Source: Pseudomonadota bacterium
GTDB taxonomy: Bacteria > Myxococcota > Bradymonadia > UBA4248
Length of the DNA: 23,705 nucleotides
Reading direction: 5' to 3'
Assembly (NCBI GenBank): GCA_017613855.1
Contig: JAGACY010000167.1
Span: 1 to 23,705 of the forward strand
Shown in pieces: positions 8,701 to 16,429 of this stretch (position 1 is the first letter of the stretch; each line of letters opens with the position of its first letter). The notes beneath the pieces were generated by a model. It was given only the letters and a program-made list of their open reading frames with translations, ran no database searches and was not told the origin of the DNA. Position numbers and translations under genes: made by a program.

Positions 8701-9075
8701 AACTACGGCCTCTCATACATCCACATGGCGCGTTTCCTGAGTTCGTATTATCCCGGCAATCCGGAAAAAGTGACCAAAGAAGGTGGTAAAGCCAGTATCT
8801 GCGCTACCGATTACAATGCTACGGTTACCACTATCGCCAAAGACGTCGTCGGCCGTCTGGGGTCTCACCCACTTAAGGGTTATCCCATTTCTTCAACGAT
8901 TCGCGTTTATCGCGTACAGAACAATAAAGCGATAGAAATGACCCGAAATGCTGCCAGCAACGGCTGGGCTTACGATGCTTCACAAAACGCCATTACCTTC
9001 AAGAATGTTCAGAATATCGCAATAACGGATTATATTGCGATTACATACGTCATCTGGAAGGTACAGCAAGGTTAA
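5785..9075 (+). CDS. vWA-domain Cys-rich lipoprotein A (calcium-loop surface protein)
   Basis: 1096 residues from ATG 5785, chosen because GGAGGT (5775-5780) precedes it and MSKKSLLMAAVLGILSFYGC forms a lipoprotein signal (Cys20; Phe-Tyr-Gly before it is an atypical lipobox). Order: Dickkopf/EGF-like Cys modules (about 35-190, each C-x(4-5)-DC or EC-x(2)-x-x-C type), a second Cys-rich segment, thrombospondin-3-like calcium loops (about 287-345, DADADG, DTDGDG, LNHDG), a beta-rich region, a vWA domain from about 600 with intact MIDAS Asp606-x-Ser608-x-Ser610 and a later Asp807 in WVSDEES, a Cys-containing insert, and a C-terminal beta-like domain beginning YPISSTIRVYRV. vWA domains bind protein ligands through a metal ion, so a surface adhesin, sensor or matrix role is likely (inference). 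First of three tandem paralogues. Confidence 0.92.
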   Translation: MSKKSLLMAAVLGILSFYGCGDETSNPPQKENGSCLTNKDCDSGICLINGKCGVYVGVGETCDDTNVCETGYKCENAVCVELPKVECQESSECTSKVCLTEGVCAELVNVGETCSLSRICPKDASCVEGRCVAGETGDDGCTKNEECPANNTCVEGKCVAGEPADDGCKKNEECPEGKECQGGKCVTSSGDYTGIASYSPSELADASASCKKADACMDNSECTKGANYAACECAQGSVACQTYPACKGIGDCVYECEGDYCSWLACANSEACSGPGVCNPDNLPANEDADADGIMNGIEIASGLDPCNADTDGDGVVDGFEDLNHDGVYQPDSGETDPKDPNSKREPKSQEGILVMDACKSSEVLSGGTTGKYNRFHLAKATDKGYNYYPDLDLAETSIIRFESDKVVGFFGSINNVIGTGQQVLMHSLDSGSYVENSAFKASVPLASWMSDKEGEGYNKNLQVVPDHTVDRYKYAITPNGKSLQEIAETIAIRFESNATPTSHVEPTAAYTGSLKCTGNATLYLARSSYENGRIYSGAITCDDTLKTAAVEALMDDVLSGTLVAPTRDIMPDAPSGGYQAYSDFVCQIEPYGNSSGKADFLWVIDNSGSMADELANLSKTVQLFGTTMKSFGIDFRVGVTTTDTYLLDEDPTAYKAYDEANDYKIVLDNYTYLNGVGFKQHNDTLKDFRGFLDILSNGKLDGGKQNAFTNEVTRNSKCTANGKNSKNICGFGFEDGLRSGVYTLSRVNVNLEDETAPDYYSAEDKANWDIIKKIKAGVTDGDAKKLAQVSLGTEENSLLYVIWVSDEESRQFKEKPEIAKISDSRTTNPVFDKSTGAICKTGYKLEGNTMRTGAGGADLAASACNPSMKETLDELIAAGQISEDSSMEELEAVYPEYADMLKYYIKQYHNFAQNREIVGFAFVGDTGRNNGGFCKELAVCKDSDCTKKDTDGSCLECTNWDYNNAAATVGANYGLSYIHMARFLSSYYPGNPEKVTKEGGKASICATDYNATVTTIAKDVVGRLGSHPLKGYPISSTIRVYRVQNNKAIEMTRNAASNGWAYDASQNAITFKNVQNIAITDYIAITYVIWKVQQG

Positions 9076-9097
9076 TTCCAATTACGTTCAATGCACG

Positions 9098-9126
9098 AAG
9101 AAAGCCCCGAATTTCGGGGCTTTCTT
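9098..9126 (+). terminator. Intrinsic terminator after vWA gene A
   Basis: AAGAAAGCCCCGAA, one central base, TTCGGGGCTTTCTT: a perfect 14-bp inverted repeat, GC-rich at its core with a T-rich right arm and TTTCTTTA at the 3' end. It lies 23 bases past the gene A stop. Being symmetrical, it could work on both strands. It implies that gene B needs its own promoter. Confidence 0.9.
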
Positions 9127-9201
9127 TATATATGGTGCAGTCTATGGCTGAGATGTCCTTGTTATCATATTCATTTTTTCATAACGAAAGCCAACTATAT
9201 T

Positions 9202-9361
9202 GGCTCTGTTGAACCCGGGTGGATATGTCTTTTATGAAGTCGTTTGCGCCTGCGCGGCGGGCGGTCAAGGGTGTCGCGCGACAAGACCTCGCGCCGCTTA
9301 TGTAGGGAATGCATGTAATCATTCACAGTTCATTTCATATCTTCGTTTGTTTAACAGAGCC
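9202..9361. mobile_element. Possible MITE-like element (160 bp, 13-bp terminal inverted repeats)
   Basis: GGCTCTGTTGAAC (9202-9214) is matched in reverse by GTTTAACAGAGCC (9349-9361), 12 of 13 positions. The ends resemble the GG-x-x-CTGTT ends common among IS6-type elements, from memory only. The interior is noncoding, with a very GC-rich patch (about 9243-9297) containing the palindrome GTCGCGCGAC and flanking GCGGCG/CGCCGC. No clear target duplication: the left flank ends ACTATATT and the right starts ATTTTATT. It fills most of the A-B spacer. The remainder (9362-9471) holds TATGATATAAG near 9393, a possible -10, and the gene B ribosome-binding site. Confidence 0.45.
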
Positions 9362-9471
9362 ATTTTATTTGGTTTAATTGCCGAAATGCAGGTATGATAT
9401 AAGACCGGAGTCTGTAGCTTGTGGCTATTTGTGGATTCTTTTTTGTATTTCACAATTACCGGGAGGTCGAC

Positions 9472-12400
9472 ATGTCTAAGAAATATGTATTATTGGCAAC
9501 CATTTTGGGCATTCTTTCCTGTTACGGCTGCAACGATGATTCTGGGGACAGTACCCCGATTCGCCAGAATAATAGATGTATCAAAGAGAGTGATTGCAAA
9601 TCGGGTGTGTGCCTGAATACAGGTATTTGTGCCGACCTCGTGGGACTTGGTGAGAATTGCGATAGCACGCGGATATGTTCGAAAGGTTCGAGCTGCGTTG
9701 ACGGGAAGTGCGCTGCCAGTGATAATAATACTCAAAAATGCACTTCAGATGCGGATTGTCGGGATGGTAATGTTTGTATTGGCGGCTGGTGCACGATCCC
9801 CACAGAGACAAAAACGTGCACCAAAGATGCGGATTGTCCCGCAAACCATACTTGTTTTGAAGGTGTATGCTATTACAAGTGGGATGAGTTTGGATCTGTA
9901 GGCGACTATACATCTTCAGATTTGGCCAAGTCTTCGGCTGAATGCCGAAAAGCCAAAACCTGTATGGACAGGGAAGAATGTAAAAAAGGCGTGAATTATG
10001 CTGCATGTTTATGTGCACAGGGGGATATCGAATGCCGTACTTATCCGGTATGTGCCGGCATCGGAAAGTGCACGTACAACTGCGGTGAGGGTGATAGCTG
10101 CTCATGGGCAGTGTGTGTCAATTCGGAGGCATGCACAGGCCAGTGTATTCCCGGCAATTTGCCGGCCAATGAAGACTTCGATGGCGATGGCATTGCGAAT
10201 GACATTGAGTTGAAAAACGGGAAACTCGATCCCTGCAATGCTGATACCGATGGCGATGGTATTAAAGACGGGGATGAGGATCTCAACCACGATGGCATCT
10301 ATCAACCAGAGGATGGCGAGACAGACCCCACTGATCCAGGCAGCAAGATCGAACCCAGCACCCAGGAGGGGATGCTTGCGATGAATGCCTGTAAGAGAAG
10401 TGAGGTTTTATCCGGCGGTACGACCGGTCGCTATAGTCGCTTCTTTCTCGCCAAAGTCACAGATAAAGGTTACCAATATTATACTGATCTTGACATCGCA
10501 GATACCAATGTCGTTCGTTTCGAGAGCGGCAAGGTCGTGGGCTTCTTTGGGTCGCATGCCAAAGTGATTGGTACGGGACAGCAGTTGTTGGCAAGTGCGC
10601 TTGATGCAGGTACCTACGTCGAAATTTCTGCATTTAAGGCTGCAGTCCCACTGGCTTCGTGGTTTGGTGATAGCTCCTACGGGTATCAAAAAGAATTTCA
10701 GGTTGTGCCCGATCATACGGTAGACCGTTACCAATATATCATTGCAACGAATGGCAAATCCCTGCAGGAAATTGCAGATGCCATTGCAAAGCAATTGGAT
10801 CCCCATTCGACAGCCAAATACGGTAGTTCAACCAAATGCAGCGGCAATGCCATTCTGTATCTGGCGCGTTCTACATACGAGAAAGGCTCTGTCTACAGTG
10901 GTGCCATTGCCTGCGAATCAGATACCAAAACCGCAGCAGTTGCTGTCCTGATGGACGACGTAGCGTCGGGAACGCTCGTAGCTCCGAGCCGAACCCTCGC
11001 GAGTGAAGTGTTTTCAGAAGGTTTTGCTGCTTACGAGGATTTTATCTGTCAAATTGAACCTTATGGCAATTCTGCAGGTAAGGTTGATTTCCTGTGGGTC
11101 ATTGACAATTCCGGTTCGATGGCCGACGAATTGGAAAAGCTTTCCAAGACAATTCAATTGTTTGGTACAAGCATGAAGGCATACGGCATCGACTTTAGGG
11201 CCGGTGTGACGACAACGGATGCTTATTTGCTGGATGAGGATCCGACGGCTTACAAAGCTTATGATGAAACCAAGGACTATGCGCTTGTGCTCGACAACAG
11301 TACCTATCTGAATGGGGTCGGCTTTAAACAGCACAATGACACGCTGAAAGAATTCAGAGGTTTTCTGGATATTTTATCCAATGGCAAGCTCGATGGCGGC
11401 AAACAAAACGCCTTCCAAACCGAGGTGACAAGAAATGCGAAATGTACCGTCGGGGGTAAAAAGAGCAGGAATATTTGCGGTTTTGGTTATGAGGATGGAT
11501 TGAGAAGCGGTGCTTTTACGCTGTCCCGCATCCATGTCGATCTCGACGAAGCCAATGCGCCGGATTACTACAGCACAGAAGATAAAAACAACTGGGATAT
11601 CATTAAAAAGATCAAAGCGGGTGTCACCGGAGGTGATGTCAAAAAATTGGCTCAGGTATCTCCGCGCGAAGATGAAAACTCGCTTTTGTACGTCATTTGG
11701 GTATCGGACGAAGAATCACGCCAATTTAAAGAAGAAGCGGGTGTTGCCAAACCGGTCAATAGTGTCGTGACCAATCCGGTGTTTGAAAACTCGACAGGTT
11801 CGATTTGTAAGACCGGCTATAAACTCAATCATGGCACTATGCGTACAGGCCCAGGGGGGGACGATTTGTCAGCCAGCGATTGTAACCCATCGATGAAGGA
11901 CAAATTGGAGCAGCTCATTGAGGATGGTAGTATTTCCGAAGATAGTTCCATGGAAGAGCTCGAGGCGGTTTATCCTGAATATGCGGATATGTTGAAATAC
12001 TACATCAAGCAGTATCAGAATTATGCTCAGAATAAGAGGATTATCGGGTTCGCTTTGGTTGGCGATGCGGGGCGTAAAAACGGCGGGCTTTGTAAGCCAC
12101 TGGCGGTTTGCAGTGATGCAGATTGTCTCATCAAAGACACCGACGGCAGTTGCCTCGAATGCACGAATTGGGATTACAACAGTTCGTTGGCGACGGTGGG
12201 TGCCAACTATGGTCTTTCGTACATTCACATGGCGCGTTTCCTGAGTTCGTATTATCCCGATAACCCGGACAAAGCGACCAAAGAAGGTGGTAAAGCCAGT
12301 ATTTGCGCTGACGATTACAATGCGGTCGTGACTGCCATTGCAGAAGATGTCGTAGGCCGCGTTGGGTCTCATAGACTGAGGGGCTATCCCATTTCTTCAT

Positions 12401-12573
12401 CGATTCGGGTTCATCGTGTCAAGGATGGTGCCGTGACGGAAATGGCACGAAATGCTGTCAGTGACGGCTGGGAGTACGATGCTTCGCAGAATGCCATTAC
12501 GTTTAAGAATGTTCAGAATATTGCAATCACGGATTCAATTGCGATTACATACGTCATTTGGAAAGAGTACTAA
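9472..12573 (+). CDS. vWA-domain Cys-rich lipoprotein B
   Basis: 1033 residues from ATG 9472, preceded by GGGAGG. The stretch GGAGGTCGACATGTCTAAGA is identical to that of gene A, so the leader was duplicated with the gene. The signal peptide MSKKYVLLATILGILSCYGC offers two candidate lipid-modified cysteines, Cys17 and Cys20. The domain order is as in A, with fewer N-terminal Cys modules. Calcium loops include DFDGDG, DTDGDG and LNHDG. The MIDAS is Asp545-Asn-Ser-Gly-Ser. The vWA region is nearly collinear with A, while the DNA carries many third-position differences, showing an old duplication under purifying selection. It is separated from A by a strong terminator and the MITE-like element, and followed after 25 bases by repeat copy 2. 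Expected on the cell surface; ligand unknown. Confidence 0.92.
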   Translation: MSKKYVLLATILGILSCYGCNDDSGDSTPIRQNNRCIKESDCKSGVCLNTGICADLVGLGENCDSTRICSKGSSCVDGKCAASDNNTQKCTSDADCRDGNVCIGGWCTIPTETKTCTKDADCPANHTCFEGVCYYKWDEFGSVGDYTSSDLAKSSAECRKAKTCMDREECKKGVNYAACLCAQGDIECRTYPVCAGIGKCTYNCGEGDSCSWAVCVNSEACTGQCIPGNLPANEDFDGDGIANDIELKNGKLDPCNADTDGDGIKDGDEDLNHDGIYQPEDGETDPTDPGSKIEPSTQEGMLAMNACKRSEVLSGGTTGRYSRFFLAKVTDKGYQYYTDLDIADTNVVRFESGKVVGFFGSHAKVIGTGQQLLASALDAGTYVEISAFKAAVPLASWFGDSSYGYQKEFQVVPDHTVDRYQYIIATNGKSLQEIADAIAKQLDPHSTAKYGSSTKCSGNAILYLARSTYEKGSVYSGAIACESDTKTAAVAVLMDDVASGTLVAPSRTLASEVFSEGFAAYEDFICQIEPYGNSAGKVDFLWVIDNSGSMADELEKLSKTIQLFGTSMKAYGIDFRAGVTTTDAYLLDEDPTAYKAYDETKDYALVLDNSTYLNGVGFKQHNDTLKEFRGFLDILSNGKLDGGKQNAFQTEVTRNAKCTVGGKKSRNICGFGYEDGLRSGAFTLSRIHVDLDEANAPDYYSTEDKNNWDIIKKIKAGVTGGDVKKLAQVSPREDENSLLYVIWVSDEESRQFKEEAGVAKPVNSVVTNPVFENSTGSICKTGYKLNHGTMRTGPGGDDLSASDCNPSMKDKLEQLIEDGSISEDSSMEELEAVYPEYADMLKYYIKQYQNYAQNKRIIGFALVGDAGRKNGGLCKPLAVCSDADCLIKDTDGSCLECTNWDYNSSLATVGANYGLSYIHMARFLSSYYPDNPDKATKEGGKASICADDYNAVVTAIAEDVVGRVGSHRLRGYPISSSIRVHRVKDGAVTEMARNAVSDGWEYDASQNAITFKNVQNIAITDSIAITYVIWKEY

Positions 12574-12597
12574 ATTTCTGTATTCCTAATGTTTTTG

Positions 12598-12690
12598 CTG
12601 CGGTGTATGGCGCAGCCATAGCCGCAGCGTCCGGCCGTGCCGCCAGGCAGGCCGGACAGCGCCGCGCATTCGCAAAGCGAAAAGCGGGCG
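12598..12690. repeat. Triple-hairpin intergenic element, copy 2
   Basis: Same three stem-loops as copy 1 in the same order and orientation, with a few substitutions, mainly in loops (GCCA for GTCA in hairpin 2) and in the link to hairpin 3. It starts 25 bases after the gene B stop and ends 24 bases before the GGAGAG of gene C. Confidence 0.9.
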
Positions 12691-12726
12691 AACCAGATTG
12701 CGTTTCACGATTACGGAGAGGTCGAT

Positions 12727-15702
12727 ATGTTTAAAAAGAGCTTATTCATGGCTGCCATTGTGGCTATTCTTTCATTTTACGGGTGCGATAATGATGCGGG
12801 GGACAAGGTAAAACAGCCCCAGGACACGAAATGCCTCCAAGAGAGTGATTGCGAATCGGGCGTTTGCCTGTCGACGGGGTATTGTGCCGTTTTGGCGAAT
12901 GAGGGCGAGTCTTGTGATAACAAGATGATTTGCAGACCGGGATATCGATGTGCAGATGGCATTTGTGTCGAGATGACCGGCCCGGAATGTCAAGATGGAA
13001 TATGCAATCCTACGTCGGTCGATGGATGTACCGAGAATTCGCAATGCGCCTCGGGCGTTTGCCTGGAGGATGGCAGTTGTGCCTTACTCGTCGGAGAGGG
13101 GGAAAGCTGTGATAACACGCGAATCTGCAAGAATGGATACAGCTGTGTGGATGGCAAATGCACGGATGGTGCTGCACCCGAGGGATGTTCCGTGGATGCG
13201 GATTGCAGGCACAGACAGGTTTGTCGGGATGGCCAGTGTGTATATCCCTTTGCCTGCGCAGATCAACCTTTACCTGAGAATGAGGATTACGACAACGATG
13301 GGATTGCCAATGGGCTAGAAATATCAACGTCAGAATGCTTGGATCCCTGTAATCCGGATACGGATGGTGATGGCGTCGAAGATGGGAAAGAAGACTATAA
13401 TCACAATGGTATCGTTGAACCGGAATTGGGCGAGACGGATCCTTGTGATCCCAATAGCAAGCACGATCCAAATTCGCAGGAAGGCATTTTGTTGAGTGTT
13501 TGTGATCAGGAGCTTGTCCTTTCGGGAGGGTCGACAGGGCATTATAATCGCTTCAACCTCGCAAAGACTACAAACAAAGGTTACAAGTATTATCCCGCAG
13601 AAGACATGGCAGAAACGAGCGTCGTTCGCTTCGAAAATGACAAGGTCGTGGGACTGTTTGGATCGAATTCAGCTGTGACAGGGACTGGGGCAGAGCTGTT
13701 GGGGAGTGTGCTTGACAGTAGTTCGTTTTTTGTAATTTCAGCGTTTAATGCGCCGGTGCCTTCGGCTTCGTGGTTAAGTGAAAAAGAAGGTGAGGGATAT
13801 AATCATGATCTTCAGACCATCCCCGATCATACGGTCGACCGTCAAAAATATAGCCTTGACACGAATGGCAAGTCGCTGCAGGAAATTGCAGATGCTATCG
13901 CCAAAAAATTAGATCCCCAGTCGACAGCTCAATACGCTGGTTCGATCAAATGCAGCGAAGCTGCTACACTTTACCTGGTACGCTCTTCTTATGAGAAGGG
14001 AAGCATCTATGGTGTGGCGATTGCGTGTGACTCATATATTCATAATGCGTCGGTATCTGCCCAGATGGATGACGTATTATCGGGAACACTCGTTTCTCCA
14101 ACACGTGATCTCGGTTCAAACATACCGGCATCACCTTACGAAGCGTATAGTAATTTTGTTTGCCAAATCGATAATTACCATCAATCCTCGGGAAAAGTTG
14201 ACTTCCTCTGGGTGATTGACAATTCGAGTTCGATGGCCGACGAATTGGAGAAGCTATCCAAAACGGTTCAGTCGCTTGGAACCACGATGAAATCATACGG
14301 CGTCGACTTTAGGGTTGGTGTGACCACGATGGATGCTTATTTGCTGGATGAAGATCCGACGGCCTATCGGGCTTACGATGAGAATAATGATTATAAGATC
14401 GTGCTTGATAAAAATAGTTATTTGAATGGTGTTGGCTTTAAACAACACAATGATACGCTGAAAGATTTCAGAGGCTTTTTGGATGTTTTAACGGATGGTA
14501 AGCTCAATGGCGGCAAACAAAACGCTTTTGTCAACGAGGTTACCAGAAATTCGAATTGTACACTCAATGGCAAAGCAGGAAGGAATATTTGCGGTTTTGG
14601 TGTGCAGGATGGCTTGCGAAGCGGTGCATTTACGCTTTCGCGTATAGCTGTCAATCTCGACGATGATGCAGCTCCGGATTATTACAGCAATGAAGATAAA
14701 ACGAGCTGGGATATCATTAAAAAGATCAAAGCCGGGGTTACAGAAGGCGATGCCAAGAAATTGGAACAGGTAACTCTGAATGATAGTGAAAATTCTTTAT
14801 TATATATCGTTTGGGTTACGGACGATGAATCACGCCAGTTTAAAGAAGAAGCCGGTATTGTAAAGCCGGTCGACAGTAAGAATATAAACCCGGTATTTGA
14901 CAAATCTACGGGTGCCATTTGCAAGACCGGATATAAACTTGAGAATGGCATTATGAGAACCGGTGTTGGCGGTGCCGATTTAGCCGTCAACTCATGTAAC
15001 CCATCGATGAAAGCCAAATTGGATCAGCTCGTGGCGGATGGGATCATTTCGGAAGACAGTTCGATGGAAGAACTTGAAGCGGCTTATCCTGAATATGCCG
15101 ATATGCTGAAGTATTACATCAAGCAGTACCAGAATTTTGCACAAGGCAGAAAAATCATGGGCTTTGCTTTAGTCGGGGATGCCGGTCGCCAAAAAGGCGG
15201 ATGGTGCAAGCCACTGGCAGTTTGCAGTGAGGCAGATTGTACGAAAAAAGACACCGATGGCAGCTGCGCTGAATGCAAGAATTGGGACTACAACAATCCA
15301 TCTGCAACCGTGGGCGCCAACTATGGCCTTTCGTACATCCACATGGCCAGATTCCTGAGCTCCTATTATCCGGAGAATCCAGACAAAGCGATGCGGGAAG
15401 GTAGCAAGGGGAGTATTTGTGCAACCGATTACAACTGCACGGTTACTGCGATGGCCGAAGACGCTTTCTCGGTTGCTGGCGGAAGAGTTGCCGCTTTAGC
15501 GCTCAAAGGGTATCCGATTTCTTCGACGATTCGTGTTTATCGCGTAAGCAATGGCAAAGTCGCAGAACTCACGAGAAATGAAACGACAGATGGCTGGAGT
15601 TATGATGCCGCTCAGAATGCCATTTCATTCAGGAATGTGAATGATATTTCGGATAACGACTCGATAGCCGTGACTTATGTGCTTTGGAAGGCTGTTGAGT
15701 AG
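12727..15702 (+). CDS. vWA-domain Cys-rich lipoprotein C
   Basis: 991 residues from ATG 12727 (GGAGAG at 12715-12720). The signal peptide MFKKSLFMAAIVAILSFYGC ends at Cys20. Three to four Cys modules follow, then directly the calcium loops (DYDNDG, DTDGDG, YNHNG). The second Cys-rich segment present in A and B (the part with CMDxxECxKG and CSWxxC) is missing, so C is a shortened architectural variant. The MIDAS is intact as Asp498-Asn-Ser-Ser-Ser, with WVTDDES for the distal Asp. The C-terminal domain carries a short insertion (AFSVAGGRVAAL) relative to A and B. The open frame runs 30 codons upstream into repeat copy 2, but those codons are repeat DNA. The stop lies five bases before repeat copy 3. 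Probably co-expressed with B, since no terminator with a T-run separates them. Confidence 0.92.
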   Translation: MFKKSLFMAAIVAILSFYGCDNDAGDKVKQPQDTKCLQESDCESGVCLSTGYCAVLANEGESCDNKMICRPGYRCADGICVEMTGPECQDGICNPTSVDGCTENSQCASGVCLEDGSCALLVGEGESCDNTRICKNGYSCVDGKCTDGAAPEGCSVDADCRHRQVCRDGQCVYPFACADQPLPENEDYDNDGIANGLEISTSECLDPCNPDTDGDGVEDGKEDYNHNGIVEPELGETDPCDPNSKHDPNSQEGILLSVCDQELVLSGGSTGHYNRFNLAKTTNKGYKYYPAEDMAETSVVRFENDKVVGLFGSNSAVTGTGAELLGSVLDSSSFFVISAFNAPVPSASWLSEKEGEGYNHDLQTIPDHTVDRQKYSLDTNGKSLQEIADAIAKKLDPQSTAQYAGSIKCSEAATLYLVRSSYEKGSIYGVAIACDSYIHNASVSAQMDDVLSGTLVSPTRDLGSNIPASPYEAYSNFVCQIDNYHQSSGKVDFLWVIDNSSSMADELEKLSKTVQSLGTTMKSYGVDFRVGVTTMDAYLLDEDPTAYRAYDENNDYKIVLDKNSYLNGVGFKQHNDTLKDFRGFLDVLTDGKLNGGKQNAFVNEVTRNSNCTLNGKAGRNICGFGVQDGLRSGAFTLSRIAVNLDDDAAPDYYSNEDKTSWDIIKKIKAGVTEGDAKKLEQVTLNDSENSLLYIVWVTDDESRQFKEEAGIVKPVDSKNINPVFDKSTGAICKTGYKLENGIMRTGVGGADLAVNSCNPSMKAKLDQLVADGIISEDSSMEELEAAYPEYADMLKYYIKQYQNFAQGRKIMGFALVGDAGRQKGGWCKPLAVCSEADCTKKDTDGSCAECKNWDYNNPSATVGANYGLSYIHMARFLSSYYPENPDKAMREGSKGSICATDYNCTVTAMAEDAFSVAGGRVAALALKGYPISSTIRVYRVSNGKVAELTRNETTDGWSYDAAQNAISFRNVNDISDNDSIAVTYVLWKAVE

Positions 15703-15707
15703 TTGGA

Positions 15708-15800
15708 CTGCGGCGTATGGCACAGCCATAGCCGCAGTGTCCGGCCGTGCCGACAGGCAGGCCGGACCGCGCCGCGCATTCGCAAAGCGAAAAGCGGGCG
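15708..15800. repeat. Triple-hairpin intergenic element, copy 3
   Basis: Same order and orientation as copies 1 and 2, starting five bases after the gene C stop. Hairpin 1 has CACAGCC for CGCAGCC, which weakens one pair. A short hairpin TTTCTT-AAA-AAGAAA (15801-15815) follows directly. Confidence 0.9.
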
Positions 15801-15828
15801 TTTCTTAAAAAGAAATCCATCAAGCCTA

Positions 15829-15856
15829 TTGGACATATTCGCGTGATTTGTATATA
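15829..15856 (+). promoter_or_regulatory. Candidate promoter for panD
   Basis: TTGGAC (15829-15834), 16-bp spacer, TATATA (15851-15856), about 50 bases before the panD start. A consensus match only, but well placed between repeat copy 3 and the gene. Confidence 0.4.
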
Positions 15857-15906
15857 TGGGCGCGTGGCAGCCAAAGGTTCGCTGCTCTCAGATGGATGGA
15901 TTTACT

Positions 15907-16260
15907 ATGTTCGTACAACTGCTCAAATCGAAGATTCACCGCGCTACGGTGACTTGTGCCAACCTCAATTATCAGGGGTCGATTACGATTGATTCGGCCC
16001 TGTGTGAACGGGCCGGGATTTTGCCGTGGGAGCGCGTCGATATTTACAATGTCACAAATGGCCAGAGAATTTCGACGTATGTCATCTATGGCGAAACTGG
16101 CGAGATCACGTTGAATGGCGCGGCTGCGCGATGTGTGCAGCCCGGCGATAAAGTCATTATTGCGACGTATGCCATGATGACCGAAGAAGAAGCCAAATCA
16201 CATCACCCCGTTGTCATTCTCGTCGATGAGGAAAACAGGGAAATTCCGGCATTGCCCTAA
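15907..16260 (+). CDS. panD: Aspartate 1-decarboxylase precursor (PanD)
   Basis: A 117-residue cytoplasmic proenzyme that makes beta-alanine from aspartate for pantothenate and coenzyme A. It is activated by self-cleavage between Gly24 and Ser25, the serine becoming a pyruvoyl group. Starting at ATG 15907 puts Gly-Ser (in NYQGSITID) exactly at 24/25 as in E. coli. Lys9, Arg54, Thr57 and Tyr58 also match the known catalytic and binding positions, as does NGAAAR. The E. coli protein has 126 residues; the difference is in the C-terminal tail. Upstream in-frame ATG codons (15856 and 15892) would spoil this register. The ribosome-binding site is weak. panB and panC are not in the window, so the gene stands apart from its pathway. 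Confidence 0.96.
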   Translation: MFVQLLKSKIHRATVTCANLNYQGSITIDSALCERAGILPWERVDIYNVTNGQRISTYVIYGETGEITLNGAAARCVQPGDKVIIATYAMMTEEEAKSHHPVVILVDEENREIPALP

Positions 16261-16313
16261 AAGGAGCATCCCGTTCAAATTCAGAACGTCCTGTGCGTCC
16301 AATCGGTTTCATT

Positions 16314-16412
16314 CGAAATGGGGGAGGGGCCCCATTTCGCAGAGGTGCGTGATCACGTATCACATTCACAGTTTATATAGATTATGGGTGCCAAGGGGCT
16401 TAGCTCCTTGGC
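16314..16412. repeat. Two hairpins between panD and the phosphoesterase
   Basis: 16314-16339 is CGAAATGGGG, 6-base loop, CCCCATTTCG, a perfect 10-bp stem. 16390-16412 is GCCAAGGGGCT/TAGCTCCTTGGC with one mismatch, ending 17 bases before the phosphoesterase start. The palindrome CGTGATCACG lies between them. The first may attenuate or end the panD transcript, though no T-run follows. Confidence 0.65.
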
Positions 16413-16429
16413 GGGGTTGGGGTTGAGTT

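Noticed and set aside
15747..15992. 81-codon ORF upstream of panD
   Set aside because: It begins in repeat copy 3 and overlaps panD in another frame; PanD residues 9, 24/25, 54, 57 and 58 fix the real gene.
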